Assembly: GCF_011008935.1 (NCBI RefSeq) | Contig: NZ_JAAIVJ010000001.1 | Span: 620,001-684,000, forward strand | Length of the DNA stretch: 64,000 nucleotides | Source: Tabrizicola oligotrophica | GTDB lineage: Bacteria; Pseudomonadota; Alphaproteobacteria; Rhodobacterales; Rhodobacteraceae | Reading direction: 5' to 3' | In this document: positions 1 through 8,062 of the stretch, one piece after another | How the letters are laid out: the number at the start of each line of letters is the position of its first letter | Position numbering within the stretch: the stretch's first letter is position 1 | Translations under genes and position numbers: made by a program | Notes under the pieces: model-generated | Database searches by the model: none | The model's input: the letters and a program-made list of their open reading frames with translations, nothing else | What the model was told of the DNA's origin: nothing

Positions 1-25
1 TTCCATGGCTGCAAGGAACCACTAC

Positions 26-1030
26 ATGACCATCACCGTCGGAATCAACGGATTTGGCCGCATCGGGCGCTGCACGCTGGCGCATATCGCGGAATCGGGG
101 CGCAACGATGTGCAGGTCGTGGCGATGAACGCCACCGGCCCGATCGAGACCAATGCGCATCTGTTGAAATACGACTCGGTGCATGGCCGCTTCCCCGGTT
201 CGGTGAAGGTCGAAGGCAATACGCTGGATCTGGGCCGCGGCCCGATCCGGGTGATGTCGACCTACAACCCCGAGGAGCTGGACTGGGAAGGCGTTGATAT
301 CGTTCTGGAATGCACCGGCAAGTTCAACGAGCGCGAAAAGGCCGCCGTCCACCTGTCGCGCGGCGCCAAGCGCGTGCTGGTCTCGGCTCCGGCCAAGCGC
401 GCCGACCTGACCGTGGTCTACGGCGTCAACCACCGCAGCCTCCTGCCCGAGCATCTGGTGGTGTCGAACGCCTCCTGCACGACGAACTGCCTCGCGCCGC
501 TCGCCAAGGTGCTGAACGACGCCATCGGCATCGAATCGGGCGTGATGACCACGATCCACAGCTACACCGGCGACCAGCCGACGCTGGACCGCCGCCACAA
601 GGATCTTTACCGCGCCCGCGCCGCCGCCATGGCGATGATCCCGACCTCGACCGGCGCCGGCAAGGCGATTGGCGAAGTGCTGCCGGAACTGGCGGGCAAG
701 CTGGATGGCTCGGCGATCCGCGTGCCGACGCCGAATGTCTCGGCGGTGGACCTGACCTTCGTCGCCGGCAAGAGCGTGAGCGTGGCCGACGTGAACGAGA
801 TCGTCCGCGAAGCCTCGCTTGGCAAGATGAGCGCGGTTCTCGCCTATGACCCCGAGCCGAAAGTGTCGATCGACTTCAATCATACGCCGCAATCTTGCAT
901 CTTTGCTCCGGATCAGACCAAGGTTGTCGGCGGCCGCACCGTGCGCGTGCTGGCCTGGTATGACAACGAATGGGGCTTCTCCTGCCGGATGGCCGATGTG
1001 GCCGCTGCGATGGGGCGGCTTCTGGGCTGA
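26..1030 (+). CDS. gap: Glyceraldehyde-3-phosphate dehydrogenase, probable NADP-preferring paralog
   Basis: Type I phosphorylating GAPDH, 334 aa, interconverting glyceraldehyde-3-phosphate and 1,3-bisphosphoglycerate in the cytoplasm. The Rossmann motif INGFGRIGR is at residues 7-15, the catalytic Cys151 lies in SNASCTTNC, and the partner His is in [11 protein letters not shown] chose the ATG at 26 because AAGGA lies 8 bases upstream and the protein then aligns with its paralog; an in-frame ATG at 5 has no such site. Unlike the second copy, the Asp that binds the NAD ribose is replaced (NAT, Ala36) and the loop after TLD reads RR (189-190) rather than TM. In known families such changes accompany NADP use and a gluconeogenic role. 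The enzyme family is certain; the cofactor is inferred. Confidence 0.93.
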   Translation: MTITVGINGFGRIGRCTLAHIAESGRNDVQVVAMNATGPIETNAHLLKYDSVHGRFPGSVKVEGNTLDLGRGPIRVMSTYNPEELDWEGVDIVLECTGKFNEREKAAVHLSRGAKRVLVSAPAKRADLTVVYGVNHRSLLPEHLVVSNASCTTNCLAPLAKVLNDAIGIESGVMTTIHSYTGDQPTLDRRHKDLYRARAAAMAMIPTSTGAGKAIGEVLPELAGKLDGSAIRVPTPNVSAVDLTFVAGKSVSVADVNEIVREASLGKMSAVLAYDPEPKVSIDFNHTPQSCIFAPDQTKVVGGRTVRVLAWYDNEWGFSCRMADVAAAMGRLLG

Positions 1031-1042
1031 ACCGGAGGCGAC

Positions 1043-1186
1043 TTGAGCGACCGCATTGCATTTGTTCTTGCCGGGGTTCTTGCCCTGGCCGTGCTGGCCG
1101 ACCTTAGCCTGAATGGCGGGTCGGCCCTGCTGTTTCTGGCCCGCAAGATGCTCGACCTGATCGACCTGATTGCGATCTGGCGCTGA
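1043..1186 (+). CDS. Small membrane protein between the two gap genes
   Basis: Predicted 47-residue protein beginning with TTG, preceded by GGAGG four bases upstream. It has one hydrophobic segment (IAFVLAGVLALAVLADLSL, residues 4-22) and ends in LDLIDLIAIWR. I believe similar short proteins sit next to gap in other Rhodobacterales, but that is from memory. No function can be assigned. It lies 12 bases after the first gap stop, so it is probably co-transcribed with it. The strong ribosome binding site and the clean stop support a real gene despite the rare TTG start. Confidence 0.6.
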   Translation: MSDRIAFVLAGVLALAVLADLSLNGGSALLFLARKMLDLIDLIAIWR

Positions 1187-1263
1187 GGCCATTTCCCGCT
1201 ACCTTTTGCCGAATTGCAGCAGGCCGGTCCTTTTCGGCTTGATCTTTTGGCCGTTTTGCGGAT

Positions 1264-1275
1264 GTTAGCGCTAAC
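1264..1275. promoter_or_regulatory. Palindromic operator upstream of second gap
   Basis: Perfect 12-bp palindrome GTTAGCGCTAAC, 37 bases upstream of the second gap start. A CG centre flanked by TTA/TAA is typical of LacI-family operators. Related sites precede the DUF1127 gene (2401) and pdhA (35914). The regulator is not identified here; CceR, the LacI-type central-carbon regulator described in Rhodobacter sphaeroides, is a candidate by inference. Confidence 0.55.
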
Positions 1276-1312
1276 GCGCGCTGTGAGTCGCGCCCTAGCC
1301 GGGGGAAATGCC

Positions 1313-2314
1313 ATGGCCGTCAAGGTTGCCATCAACGGGTTCGGACGGATCGGCCGCAACGTGCTGCGCGCCATCATCGAATCCGGCCGTACCGACATTC
1401 AGGTCATCGCCATCAACGATCTCGGCCCGGTCGAGACCAACGCCCACCTGCTGCGCTTTGACTCCGTCCACGGCCGCTTCCCCGCCGAAGTGACCACCGG
1501 CCCGGACTGGATCGACGTCGGCCGCGGACCGATGCAGGTGACGGCGCTGAAGAACCCCGCCGATCTGCCCTGGGCCGGTGTCGATGTGGTGCTGGAATGC
1601 ACCGGCATCTTCACCTCGAAGGAGAAATGCCTGCCGCACTTGGAAAACGGCTCCAAGCGGGTGCTGATCTCGGCCCCCGGCGACGGCGCCGACAAGACCA
1701 TCGTCTATGGCGTGAACCATGGCACCCTGACCGCCGCCGACATCGTGGTCTCGAACGCCTCCTGCACGACGAACTGCCTCAGCCCGGTGGCCAAGGTGCT
1801 GAACGAGGCCATCGGCATCGAAAAGGGCATGATGACCACGATCCACAGCTATACCGGCGACCAGCCGACGCTGGACACCATGCACAAGGATCTCTACCGC
1901 GCCCGCGCCGCCGCGCTCAGCATGATCCCGACCTCGACCGGGGCTGCCAAGGCCGTGGGGCTGGTGCTGCCCGAGTTGAAGGGCAAGCTTGATGGCTTTG
2001 CCATCCGCGTGCCGACGCCCAATGTCTCGGTCGTCGACCTGAAATTCATCGCCAAGCGCGCCACCAGCGTCGAGGAGATCAACGCCGCGATCAAGGCCGC
2101 CGCCAACGGCCCGCTGAAGGGCATCCTCGGCTATACCGAGTTCAAGAACGTCTCGTCGGATTTCAACCACGATCCGCATTCCTCGGTGTTCCACATGGAC
2201 CAGACCAAGGTGATGGACGGCACGATGTGCTCGGTGCTGTCGTGGTATGACAACGAATGGGGTTTCTCCAACCGCATGGCTGATACCGCAGTGGCGATGG
2301 GCAAGCTGATCTGA
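1313..2314 (+). CDS. gap: Glyceraldehyde-3-phosphate dehydrogenase, NAD-type glycolytic copy
   Basis: Second type I GAPDH, 333 aa. It has INGFGRIGR at residues 7-15, catalytic Cys151 in SNASCTTNC and [10 protein letters not shown] near the C terminus. The NAD signature Asp36 (AINDLG) is intact, unlike in the upstream copy. The ATG at 1313 follows GGGGGAAA and matches the conserved N terminus; an in-frame extension to 1214 runs through the promoter and operator region and is not credible. A palindromic operator lies just upstream and an intrinsic terminator just downstream, so this copy looks like an independently regulated single-gene unit. It is probably the main glycolytic enzyme. Confidence 0.95.
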   Translation: MAVKVAINGFGRIGRNVLRAIIESGRTDIQVIAINDLGPVETNAHLLRFDSVHGRFPAEVTTGPDWIDVGRGPMQVTALKNPADLPWAGVDVVLECTGIFTSKEKCLPHLENGSKRVLISAPGDGADKTIVYGVNHGTLTAADIVVSNASCTTNCLSPVAKVLNEAIGIEKGMMTTIHSYTGDQPTLDTMHKDLYRARAAALSMIPTSTGAAKAVGLVLPELKGKLDGFAIRVPTPNVSVVDLKFIAKRATSVEEINAAIKAAANGPLKGILGYTEFKNVSSDFNHDPHSSVFHMDQTKVMDGTMCSVLSWYDNEWGFSNRMADTAVAMGKLI

Positions 2315-2336
2315 TTGCAGGAAAATTCTGGAAACG

Positions 2337-2358
2337 GGGCGCCTTCGGGCGCCCTTTT
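2337..2358 (+). terminator. Intrinsic terminator after second gap
   Basis: Seven-base-pair GC stem GGGCGCC/GGCGCCC around a TTCG tetraloop, followed by TTTT. It begins 22 bases after the gap stop codon. Confidence 0.85.
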
Positions 2359-2400
2359 GCCATGCGCGGGCTGCATGGCGGCAAGGCCTGCGCGCGGGTT

Positions 2401-2412
2401 GTTAACGCTAGC
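2401..2412. promoter_or_regulatory. Imperfect operator upstream of the DUF1127 gene
   Basis: GTTAACGCTAGC, preceded by T, matches the gap2 palindrome in its left half and CG centre, with two changes. It lies 78 bases before the DUF1127 start. This is proposed by similarity to the sites at 1264 and 35914 and is weaker than either. Confidence 0.35.
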
Positions 2413-2490
2413 GCTGCGGCGCATATGCTGCACATGCGAAGAAGGGAGCGACCATCCGGGTCCTCCGGTCGCAAGACGAAAGGAAAGACC

Positions 2491-2652
2491 ATGCTGAACC
2501 TGATGACCCGCCTGCGCGATGCAGCCGACAAACATGCCGCCTACCGCCGCATCCGCGACGAGATCGCCAACCTCTCAGACGCCGAGGCGCTGGATCTGGG
2601 GATCTTCCGCGGCGATGCCGAGCGGATGGCCCGCAAGGCCGTCTGGGGCTGA
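2491..2652 (+). CDS. DUF1127 (YjiS-like) small protein
   Basis: 53-residue protein whose C-terminal half has the DUF1127 pattern: a basic helix (YRRIRDEIANLS) followed by DAEALDLGIFRGDAERMA. Such proteins are short, arginine-rich and common in alphaproteobacteria, where several have been linked to RNA turnover, phosphate or carbon metabolism and stress. The specific role of this one is unknown. AGGAAAG lies 3 bases before the ATG. The gene is monocistronic, bounded by the gap terminator and its own terminator, with a possible LacI-type site upstream. Confidence 0.8.
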   Translation: MLNLMTRLRDAADKHAAYRRIRDEIANLSDAEALDLGIFRGDAERMARKAVWG

Positions 2653-2676
2653 GCCGGCAGACACCGCGATGGACCG

Positions 2677-2697
2677 GGGGCCGCAAGGCCCCTTTTT
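2677..2697 (+). terminator. Intrinsic terminator after the DUF1127 gene
   Basis: Stem GGGGCC/GGCCCC with a GCAA loop and five following T residues, between the DUF1127 stop and the convergent phosphatase gene. Confidence 0.85.
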
Positions 2698-2701
2698 CAT
2701 G

Positions 2702-3364
2702 TCAGCCGATCAGCCGCACCACCAGAGCCGGCAGATCGCTGTAATGGTCGAGCAGCGCCTCGGGCGCCAGCCGCTCGATCGAACGCCCCTCCGGCCCGAA
2801 GGTCACCAGCGCCACCGGCACCCCCGCCGCCAGCCCGGTCTTGCGGTCGGTCTCGGTGTCGCCCAGCAGCATCGAGCGCCGCACATCGCCCCCCGCCTTG
2901 ACGACCGAGGCGACATAGGGCGCGGGATCGGGCTTGCGGGTCGGCAAGGTATCGGCGCCGATCAGCGCCCCGAACAGCCCCGTGACCCCCAGCCGCCGCA
3001 CCAGTTCCACCGCCAGCCCCTCGGGCTTGTTGGTGCAGATCGCCGTGGCATAGCCGGCCGAACGCAGCGCCTCCACCGCTTCGGCCGCGCCGGGATAAAG
3101 CCGGGTATGGGTGTCGATGCCCTCGGCATAGGCGGCCAGCAGCCGCGGATAGTCGCGCGCGATGTCGTCTTCGGTAAAGCCGATCCCCAGCCGGTCATAG
3201 CCCGCCCGCAGCATCGCCCGCCCACCGTGGAACGCCGTCAGCCGGTCGCGCCCGTCCAGCACCAGCCCATGCCCCTGCGCGATGAAACAGGCATTGGCCG
3301 CCGCGAGAAGATCCTCGCTGGTATCGGCCAGCGTTCCATCCAGATCGAAAACCACCGTGCGCAT
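2702..3364 (-). CDS. gph: Phosphoglycolate phosphatase (HAD family)
   Basis: 220-residue HAD hydrolase that removes phosphate from 2-phosphoglycolate, formed by Rubisco oxygenation or DNA repair. Motif I is FDLDGTLADT near residue 6, motif II is ICTNKP, the motif III Lys lies in RKPDP and motif IV is LGDTETD. The start ATG at 3364 has GGAAGG upstream. The open frame extends much further back through glmU, but that part is antisense shadow. It is divergent from glmU across an 84-bp spacer. The family includes other small-phosphate phosphatases, so substrate specificity is likely but not proven. Confidence 0.88.
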   Translation of the reverse strand: MRTVVFDLDGTLADTSEDLLAAANACFIAQGHGLVLDGRDRLTAFHGGRAMLRAGYDRLGIGFTEDDIARDYPRLLAAYAEGIDTHTRLYPGAAEAVEALRSAGYATAICTNKPEGLAVELVRRLGVTGLFGALIGADTLPTRKPDPAPYVASVVKAGGDVRRSMLLGDTETDRKTGLAAGVPVALVTFGPEGRSIERLAPEALLDHYSDLPALVVRLIG

Positions 3365-3448
3365 ATTGTAACCTTCCGTGAGCCGGGGCGGGCTTGCAGA
3401 CCCCGCGATCCGGGGTAAAACGGGCAGCAAAAGAAGGAAAGGGGCAGT

Positions 3449-4798
3449 ATGCCGGTTTCGTTGATCGTTCTGGCCGCAGGCATGGGCACGCGGATGAATT
3501 CCGACTTGCCCAAGGTGCTGCACAAGCTCGCCGCCGCGCCGATGCTGCATCACGCCCTGCAGGCCGGGGCCAGCCTTGGGCTGGACAAGGTGGTGGTGGT
3601 GACGGGGCATGAGGCCGAGGCGGTGGCCCGCGCCGCCCGCAGCTATGACGAGACCATCGAGACCGTGGTACAGGAGCCGCAGCTTGGCACCGCCCATGCG
3701 GTCGCGCAGGCCGCCCCGCTTCTCTCCGATGCACCGGGCGACGCGATCGTGCTTTACGGCGACACCCCCTTCATCCGCCCCGAGACGCTGGAGGCGATGC
3801 TGGCGGCGCGGTCCGATCATGCCGTGGTGGTGCTGGGCTTTCACGCCGCCGATCCCGGCCGCTATGGCCGGCTTTTGACCGAGGGCGACCGGCTGCTGGC
3901 GATCCGCGAGTTCAAGGATGCCTCGGATGAGGAACGCCGCATAACCATTTGCAATTCCGGCGTGATCTGCGCTGAGGCCAAGGTGCTTTTCGCGCTGGTT
4001 TCCGAAGTCGGCAACCAGAACGCCAGCGGCGAATACTACCTGACCGACATCGTGGAACTGGCCCGCGCCCGTGGCCTGTCGGCCGGCGTGGTGATCTGCG
4101 AAGAGGCCGAGACCATGGGCATCAACACCCGCCAGCAACTGGCCGAGGCCGAATTCGCCTTCCAGTCCCGCGCCCGGGCCGAGGCGCTGGAGAACGGCGT
4201 CACTCTGACCGCCCCCGAAACCGTGTTCTTCGCGCTGGACACCGTGATCGGCCGTGATGCCATCATCGGCCCCAACGTGCTGTTCGGCCCCGGCGTCACC
4301 ATCGAATCCGGCGCCGAGATCAAGGGATTCTGCCACCTTGAGGGTTGCCACGTCAGCCGCGGCGCCGATGTCGGCCCCTTCGCCCGCCTGCGTCCCGGCG
4401 CCGAGCTGGCCGAGGACGTGCATGTCGGCAATTTCGTGGAAATCAAGAACGCCATCCTCGACGAAGGGGTCAAGGTCGGCCATCTCAGCTATATCGGCGA
4501 TGCCGACGTGGGCGAGTTCACCAATATCGGCGCCGGCACCGTGACCTGCAACTATGACGGGGTGATGAAGCACCGCACCCGCATTGGCAAACGCGCCTTC
4601 ATCGGTTCGGACACCATGCTGGTGGCGCCGGTCAGCGTGGGCGACGGCGCGCTCACCGCCTCGGGTTCGGTCATCACCGAGGATGTGCCGGCCGAGGCCG
4701 TGGCGCTGGCCCGCGCCAAGCAGGTGAACAAGGCGGGGCTGGCCACCAAGCTCTTTGAACGGCTGCGCGCCATCAAGGCCGCGAAAGGAAAAGCATAA
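3449..4798 (+). CDS. glmU: Bifunctional GlmU (N-acetylglucosamine-1-P uridyltransferase / glucosamine-1-P acetyltransferase)
   Basis: 449-residue cytoplasmic enzyme making UDP-N-acetylglucosamine for peptidoglycan and lipopolysaccharide. The N-terminal uridyltransferase domain carries LAAGMGTRMNSDLPKVLH (residues 7-24). The C-terminal left-handed beta helix (about 230-430) shows hexapeptide repeats and GAGTVTCNYDG, with YIGSD-like FIGSDTMLVAPV after it. The length is normal. Its stop overlaps the glmS start by one base (TAATG), so the two amino-sugar genes are translationally coupled. Confidence 0.97.
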   Translation: MPVSLIVLAAGMGTRMNSDLPKVLHKLAAAPMLHHALQAGASLGLDKVVVVTGHEAEAVARAARSYDETIETVVQEPQLGTAHAVAQAAPLLSDAPGDAIVLYGDTPFIRPETLEAMLAARSDHAVVVLGFHAADPGRYGRLLTEGDRLLAIREFKDASDEERRITICNSGVICAEAKVLFALVSEVGNQNASGEYYLTDIVELARARGLSAGVVICEEAETMGINTRQQLAEAEFAFQSRARAEALENGVTLTAPETVFFALDTVIGRDAIIGPNVLFGPGVTIESGAEIKGFCHLEGCHVSRGADVGPFARLRPGAELAEDVHVGNFVEIKNAILDEGVKVGHLSYIGDADVGEFTNIGAGTVTCNYDGVMKHRTRIGKRAFIGSDTMLVAPVSVGDGALTASGSVITEDVPAEAVALARAKQVNKAGLATKLFERLRAIKAAKGKA

Positions 4799-6615
4799 TG
4801 TGCGGGATTGTCGGGGTTCTGGGCCATCACGAGGTGGCCCCGCTGCTGGTCGAGGCGCTGAAACGGCTGGAATATCGCGGCTATGACAGCGCCGGGATCG
4901 CCACGGTGAACGGCGGCAAGCTCGACCGCCGCCGTGCGGTGGGCAAGCTTGTCAACCTCTCCGACCTGCTGGTGCATCACCCGCTGCCCGGCAAGTCCGG
5001 CATCGGCCACACCCGCTGGGCCACCCATGGCGCGGCGACCACGCTGAACGCCCACCCGCATCTGTCGGGCCGGGTGGCGGTCGTGCATAACGGCATCATC
5101 GAGAACTTCCGCGAGCTGCGCAGCGAGCTGACCGCCGCCGGCGCCGCTTTCGAATCCGAAACCGATACCGAAACCGTCAGCCAGCTGCTGCGCCATCACC
5201 TCGACAAGGGCGCAAAACCCGCCGAGGCCGCCCGCGAGACGCTGAAGCGGCTGCACGGGGCCTTTGCGCTGTGTTTCCTCTTTGAAGGCGAGGAAGACCT
5301 GATGATCTGCGCCCGCAAGGGCAGTCCGCTGGCCATCGGCCATGGCGAGGGCGAGATGTTCGTGGGGTCCGACGCCATCGCGCTCGCCCCGATGACCGAC
5401 CGCATCACCTATCTGGAAGAGGGCGACTGGGCGGTTCTGACCCGCAAGGGGGCTGAGATCTATGACGAGGCGGGCCGGCTGGCCAACCGGCCCGAGGCGC
5501 GGATTCAGGTCGACGCCACCCGCATCGAAAAGGCCGGCTACAAGCATTTCATGGCCAAGGAAATCGCCGAGCAACCGGTGGTGATCGCCGATGCGCTGAA
5601 GCATTACGTTGCCGGCGACGGCACGCTGCGCCTGCCCGAAGCGCTTGATTTCAAGGGCGTCGACCGGCTGACCATGGTGGCCTGCGGCACGGCAAGTTAT
5701 GCCACCCATGTGGCGAAATACTGGTTCGAACAAATCGCCGGCCTGCCCGTCGAAATCGACATCGCTTCGGAATTCCGCTACCGCGAGCCGCCCTTGTCGC
5801 CGCAGCAATGGGCGCTGTTCGTCAGCCAGTCGGGCGAAACCGCCGACACGCTGGCGGCGCTGCGCTATGCAAAGGAGCATGTCGGCAAGGTGGTCTCGGT
5901 GGTCAATGTCGCCACCTCCTCCATCGCGCGGGAAAGCGATCTCGCCTTGCCGATCCTTGCCGGGGTCGAGGTGGGGGTGGCCTCGACCAAGGCCTTCACC
6001 TGCCAGTTGACGGTGCTGGCGATTCTGGCGCTGAAGGCCGCGCTTGACCGCGGGCGGCTGGATGCGGCGGGTCTGGCCGGGCATCTGGCCGCGCTGAATG
6101 CCCTGCCGGGGCTGATGAACCACGCGCTCGGGCTGTCGGCCGATATTTCCGCCGTGTCGAAAAACCTCGCCGAGGCGCAGGACATCCTGTTCCTCGGGCG
6201 CGGCCCGATGTTCCCGCTGGCCATGGAAGGCGCGCTGAAACTCAAGGAAATCAGCTACATCCACGCCGAAGGCTACGCGAGCGGCGAGTTGAAGCACGGC
6301 CCCATCGCGCTGATCGACAGCCATGTGCCGGTGATCGTGTTGGCGCCGCGCGACGGGCTTTTCGACAAGACGGTGTCGAACATGCAGGAGGTCATGGCGC
6401 GGCATGGCAAGGTGGTGCTGATCTCGGACGCCGCCGGGGTGGCCGAGGCGGGGGCGGGCTGCTGGAAGACCATCACCCTGCCCGAGGTCGCCGCCCAGTT
6501 CGCGCCGATCCTCTATTCGGTGCCGGCGCAGCTGCTGGCCTATCACACTGCGATTGCGAAAGGCACCGATGTCGACCAGCCGCGCAATCTGGCCAAATCG
6601 GTGACTGTGGAATGA
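4798..6615 (+). CDS. glmS: Glutamine-fructose-6-phosphate aminotransferase
   Basis: 605 residues. It makes glucosamine-6-phosphate from fructose-6-phosphate and glutamine, the first committed step toward UDP-GlcNAc. The class II glutamine amidotransferase domain starts MCGIVG, with Cys2 becoming the N-terminal nucleophile. Two SIS sugar-isomerase domains follow, and the conserved tail DVDQPRNLAKSVTVE is present. It overlaps glmU by 1 base and the downstream AlkD-like gene by 4, forming a tight three-gene unit. No ribozyme or other leader element is visible, as expected since glmS is internal to the operon. Confidence 0.97.
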   Translation: MCGIVGVLGHHEVAPLLVEALKRLEYRGYDSAGIATVNGGKLDRRRAVGKLVNLSDLLVHHPLPGKSGIGHTRWATHGAATTLNAHPHLSGRVAVVHNGIIENFRELRSELTAAGAAFESETDTETVSQLLRHHLDKGAKPAEAARETLKRLHGAFALCFLFEGEEDLMICARKGSPLAIGHGEGEMFVGSDAIALAPMTDRITYLEEGDWAVLTRKGAEIYDEAGRLANRPEARIQVDATRIEKAGYKHFMAKEIAEQPVVIADALKHYVAGDGTLRLPEALDFKGVDRLTMVACGTASYATHVAKYWFEQIAGLPVEIDIASEFRYREPPLSPQQWALFVSQSGETADTLAALRYAKEHVGKVVSVVNVATSSIARESDLALPILAGVEVGVASTKAFTCQLTVLAILALKAALDRGRLDAAGLAGHLAALNALPGLMNHALGLSADISAVSKNLAEAQDILFLGRGPMFPLAMEGALKLKEISYIHAEGYASGELKHGPIALIDSHVPVIVLAPRDGLFDKTVSNMQEVMARHGKVVLISDAAGVAEAGAGCWKTITLPEVAAQFAPILYSVPAQLLAYHTAIAKGTDVDQPRNLAKSVTVE

Positions 6616-7295
6616 GCGTGCCCGTCGAACAGGCGCTGGCCGCGCTTGAGGCTTTGGCCGACCCGGCCAAGGCCGCCGACATGGCGGCCTATCACAAGTC
6701 CACCCGCCGGTTTTACGGCGTGAGCGTGCCGCAGATCGACGATCTGACCGACCAGTGGCGGGCGGGCTGCACGCTGGAGGACCGGCTGGCGCTGGCCGCC
6801 GCGCTTTGGGCGGCTGACATCCACGAGACCCGGATCGCGGCGGCAAAACTGCTGACGCAGGCCCGCATCCGCCCCGATGACGAGGGGGCGTGGGTCTTGA
6901 TCCAGTCCTGGCTGCCCGATTTCGACGGCTGGGCGATTGCCGATCACGCCATGATCGCCGGGCAAAAGCGGCTGGTCTGGCAGCCCGACCGCATCGCGAC
7001 GGTGGAGGGTTGGACGCAAAGCCCGCAGATGTGGACACGCCGCGCCGCCATGGTCATCACCCTGCCCTTCGCCAAGAAGAACAACCCCAAGCCCGAAGAA
7101 ACCGCCATCCGCGAGCGGGTTCTGGGCTGGGCCGCAAGCTATGCCACCGATCCCGACTGGTTCATCCAGAAATCGGTCGCCTGGTGGCTGCGCGATCTGT
7201 CCAAACATGACGCCGCGCGCGTGCGGCTCTGGCTCGAGGAGCATGGGGCGAAGCTGAAGAATTTTGCGCGCAAGGAAGCGGCGAAGTATCTCTGA
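6612..7295 (+). CDS. AlkD-like DNA alkylation repair / HEAT-repeat protein
   Basis: 227-residue all-helical protein resembling the DNA alkylation repair family (AlkD-like glycosylases built of HEAT-type repeats). It is rich in Trp and Asp, including YGVSVPQIDDL, QSWLPDFDGWAIADH and DWFIQKSVAWWLRDLSKHD. AlkD enzymes excise positively charged alkyl bases such as 3-methyladenine; whether this member is catalytic cannot be told here. Its ATG overlaps the glmS stop (ATGA), so it is probably translated with the amino-sugar genes, an unexpected functional pairing. It ends just before a palindromic repeat and the convergent ccm operon. Confidence 0.75.
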   Translation: MSVPVEQALAALEALADPAKAADMAAYHKSTRRFYGVSVPQIDDLTDQWRAGCTLEDRLALAAALWAADIHETRIAAAKLLTQARIRPDDEGAWVLIQSWLPDFDGWAIADHAMIAGQKRLVWQPDRIATVEGWTQSPQMWTRRAAMVITLPFAKKNNPKPEETAIRERVLGWAASYATDPDWFIQKSVAWWLRDLSKHDAARVRLWLEEHGAKLKNFARKEAAKYL

Positions 7296-7302
7296 GACCC
7301 TG

Positions 7303-7350
7303 CTCCTCGTCGGCTTCGCCGCTCGTCGTTGCTCCCCGAGGAGAAGCCGA
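7303..7350. repeat. Palindromic convergent-spacer element, copy A
   Basis: Stem TCGGCTTC (7310-7317) / GAAGCCGA (7343-7350). A second complementary pair, CTCCTCG (7303-7309) / CGAGGAG (7337-7343), crosses it in order. It is closely related to copies at 16030 and 31925. It lies between the convergent AlkD-like and ccmG genes. Confidence 0.7.
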
Positions 7351-7374
7351 AGGCGTCACGACAAGCGCGCGGCG

Positions 7375-7911
7375 CTACTGCGTCGCCAGCGCCTTGTCCA
7401 GCTCCGGCCGGAAGCGTTGCAGATAGTCGTCGCCCACCAGCGGCCCGATGAAGCGGAACACCACCTCGCCCTTGCCGTTGACGATGAAGGTTTCGGGCGG
7501 GGCGGTCACGCCCCATTCCAGCCGGGTCTTGCCCTTCGGATCATAGGCGATGGCGGCAAAGGGGTTGCCCTCCTCGGCCAGAAACCCCAGGGCATCCGCC
7601 TCGCGGTCCAGCATGTTGACGCCGATCACCTGGATGCCCTCGGCGGCAAGCGCCTTCAGCGTCGGATGTTCGGCCCGGCAGGGCGGGCACCACGAGGCCC
7701 AGAAATTCACCACGGTCACCCGGCCAGCCTGAAGATCGGCCTGCAGCGGTGCCGGAATGCCCGGCAGGGCCGCCTGTTCGATCGACGGCGCGGCTTTGCC
7801 GATGAACACCGAGGGCAGCTCATTGGGGTTGTCGCGGCCCATCCCTGTCCAGAAGAGCAGGCCGAGGCCGACGAACAACAGAACCGGCAGCAGCAGCAGA
7901 ACTCTATTCAC
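7375..7911 (-). CDS. ccmG: Cytochrome c maturation thiol:disulfide interchange protein CcmG/DsbE
   Basis: 178-residue periplasmic thioredoxin-fold protein anchored by an N-terminal membrane segment (residues 4-22, LLLLPVLLFVGLGLLFW). The redox motif WCPPC is at about residues 75-79 in NFWASWCPPCRAEH, and the cis-Pro region is TAPPETFIV. It keeps apocytochrome c cysteines reduced for heme attachment. The start is GTG (7911), overlapping the end of ccmD by 8 bases. It is the last gene of a nine-gene minus-strand series beginning with yajC. Confidence 0.92.
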   Translation of the reverse strand: MNRVLLLLPVLLFVGLGLLFWTGMGRDNPNELPSVFIGKAAPSIEQAALPGIPAPLQADLQAGRVTVVNFWASWCPPCRAEHPTLKALAAEGIQVIGVNMLDREADALGFLAEEGNPFAAIAYDPKGKTRLEWGVTAPPETFIVNGKGEVVFRFIGPLVGDDYLQRFRPELDKALATQ

Positions 7912-8062
7912 CGGCCTTCTCCTGCCGTTTTTCCACCTCGTCCAGCGCCCGCTTCATCCGGCGCGACTGCCACAGCGACAGCGCCACGAAGCCAAGGATC
8001 AGCGCCAGCGAGGCCGCATAGGACCACATCACCGCGCCGGCGTATTTGCCCAGTTCCGGCAT
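7904..8062 (-). CDS. ccmD: Heme exporter protein CcmD
   Basis: 52-residue protein with one membrane helix (YAASLALILGFVALSLW) and a basic, charged C-terminal tail (RRMKRALDEVEKRQEKAGE). CcmD is a small subunit of the CcmABCD heme-handling ABC complex and helps release holo-CcmE. The ATG at 8062 gives MPELGKYAG; a second ATG at 8065 overlaps the ccmC stop as ATGA and could be used instead, adding one Met. Position between ccmC and ccmG, size and topology identify it. Confidence 0.85.
   Translation of the reverse strand: MPELGKYAGAVMWSYAASLALILGFVALSLWQSRRMKRALDEVEKRQEKAGE

Noticed and set aside
3365-4573. Extension of the phosphoglycolate phosphatase frame upstream through glmU
   Set aside because: The HAD domain begins at the ATG at 3364 with motif I at once; the extension is antisense to glmU and low-complexity.
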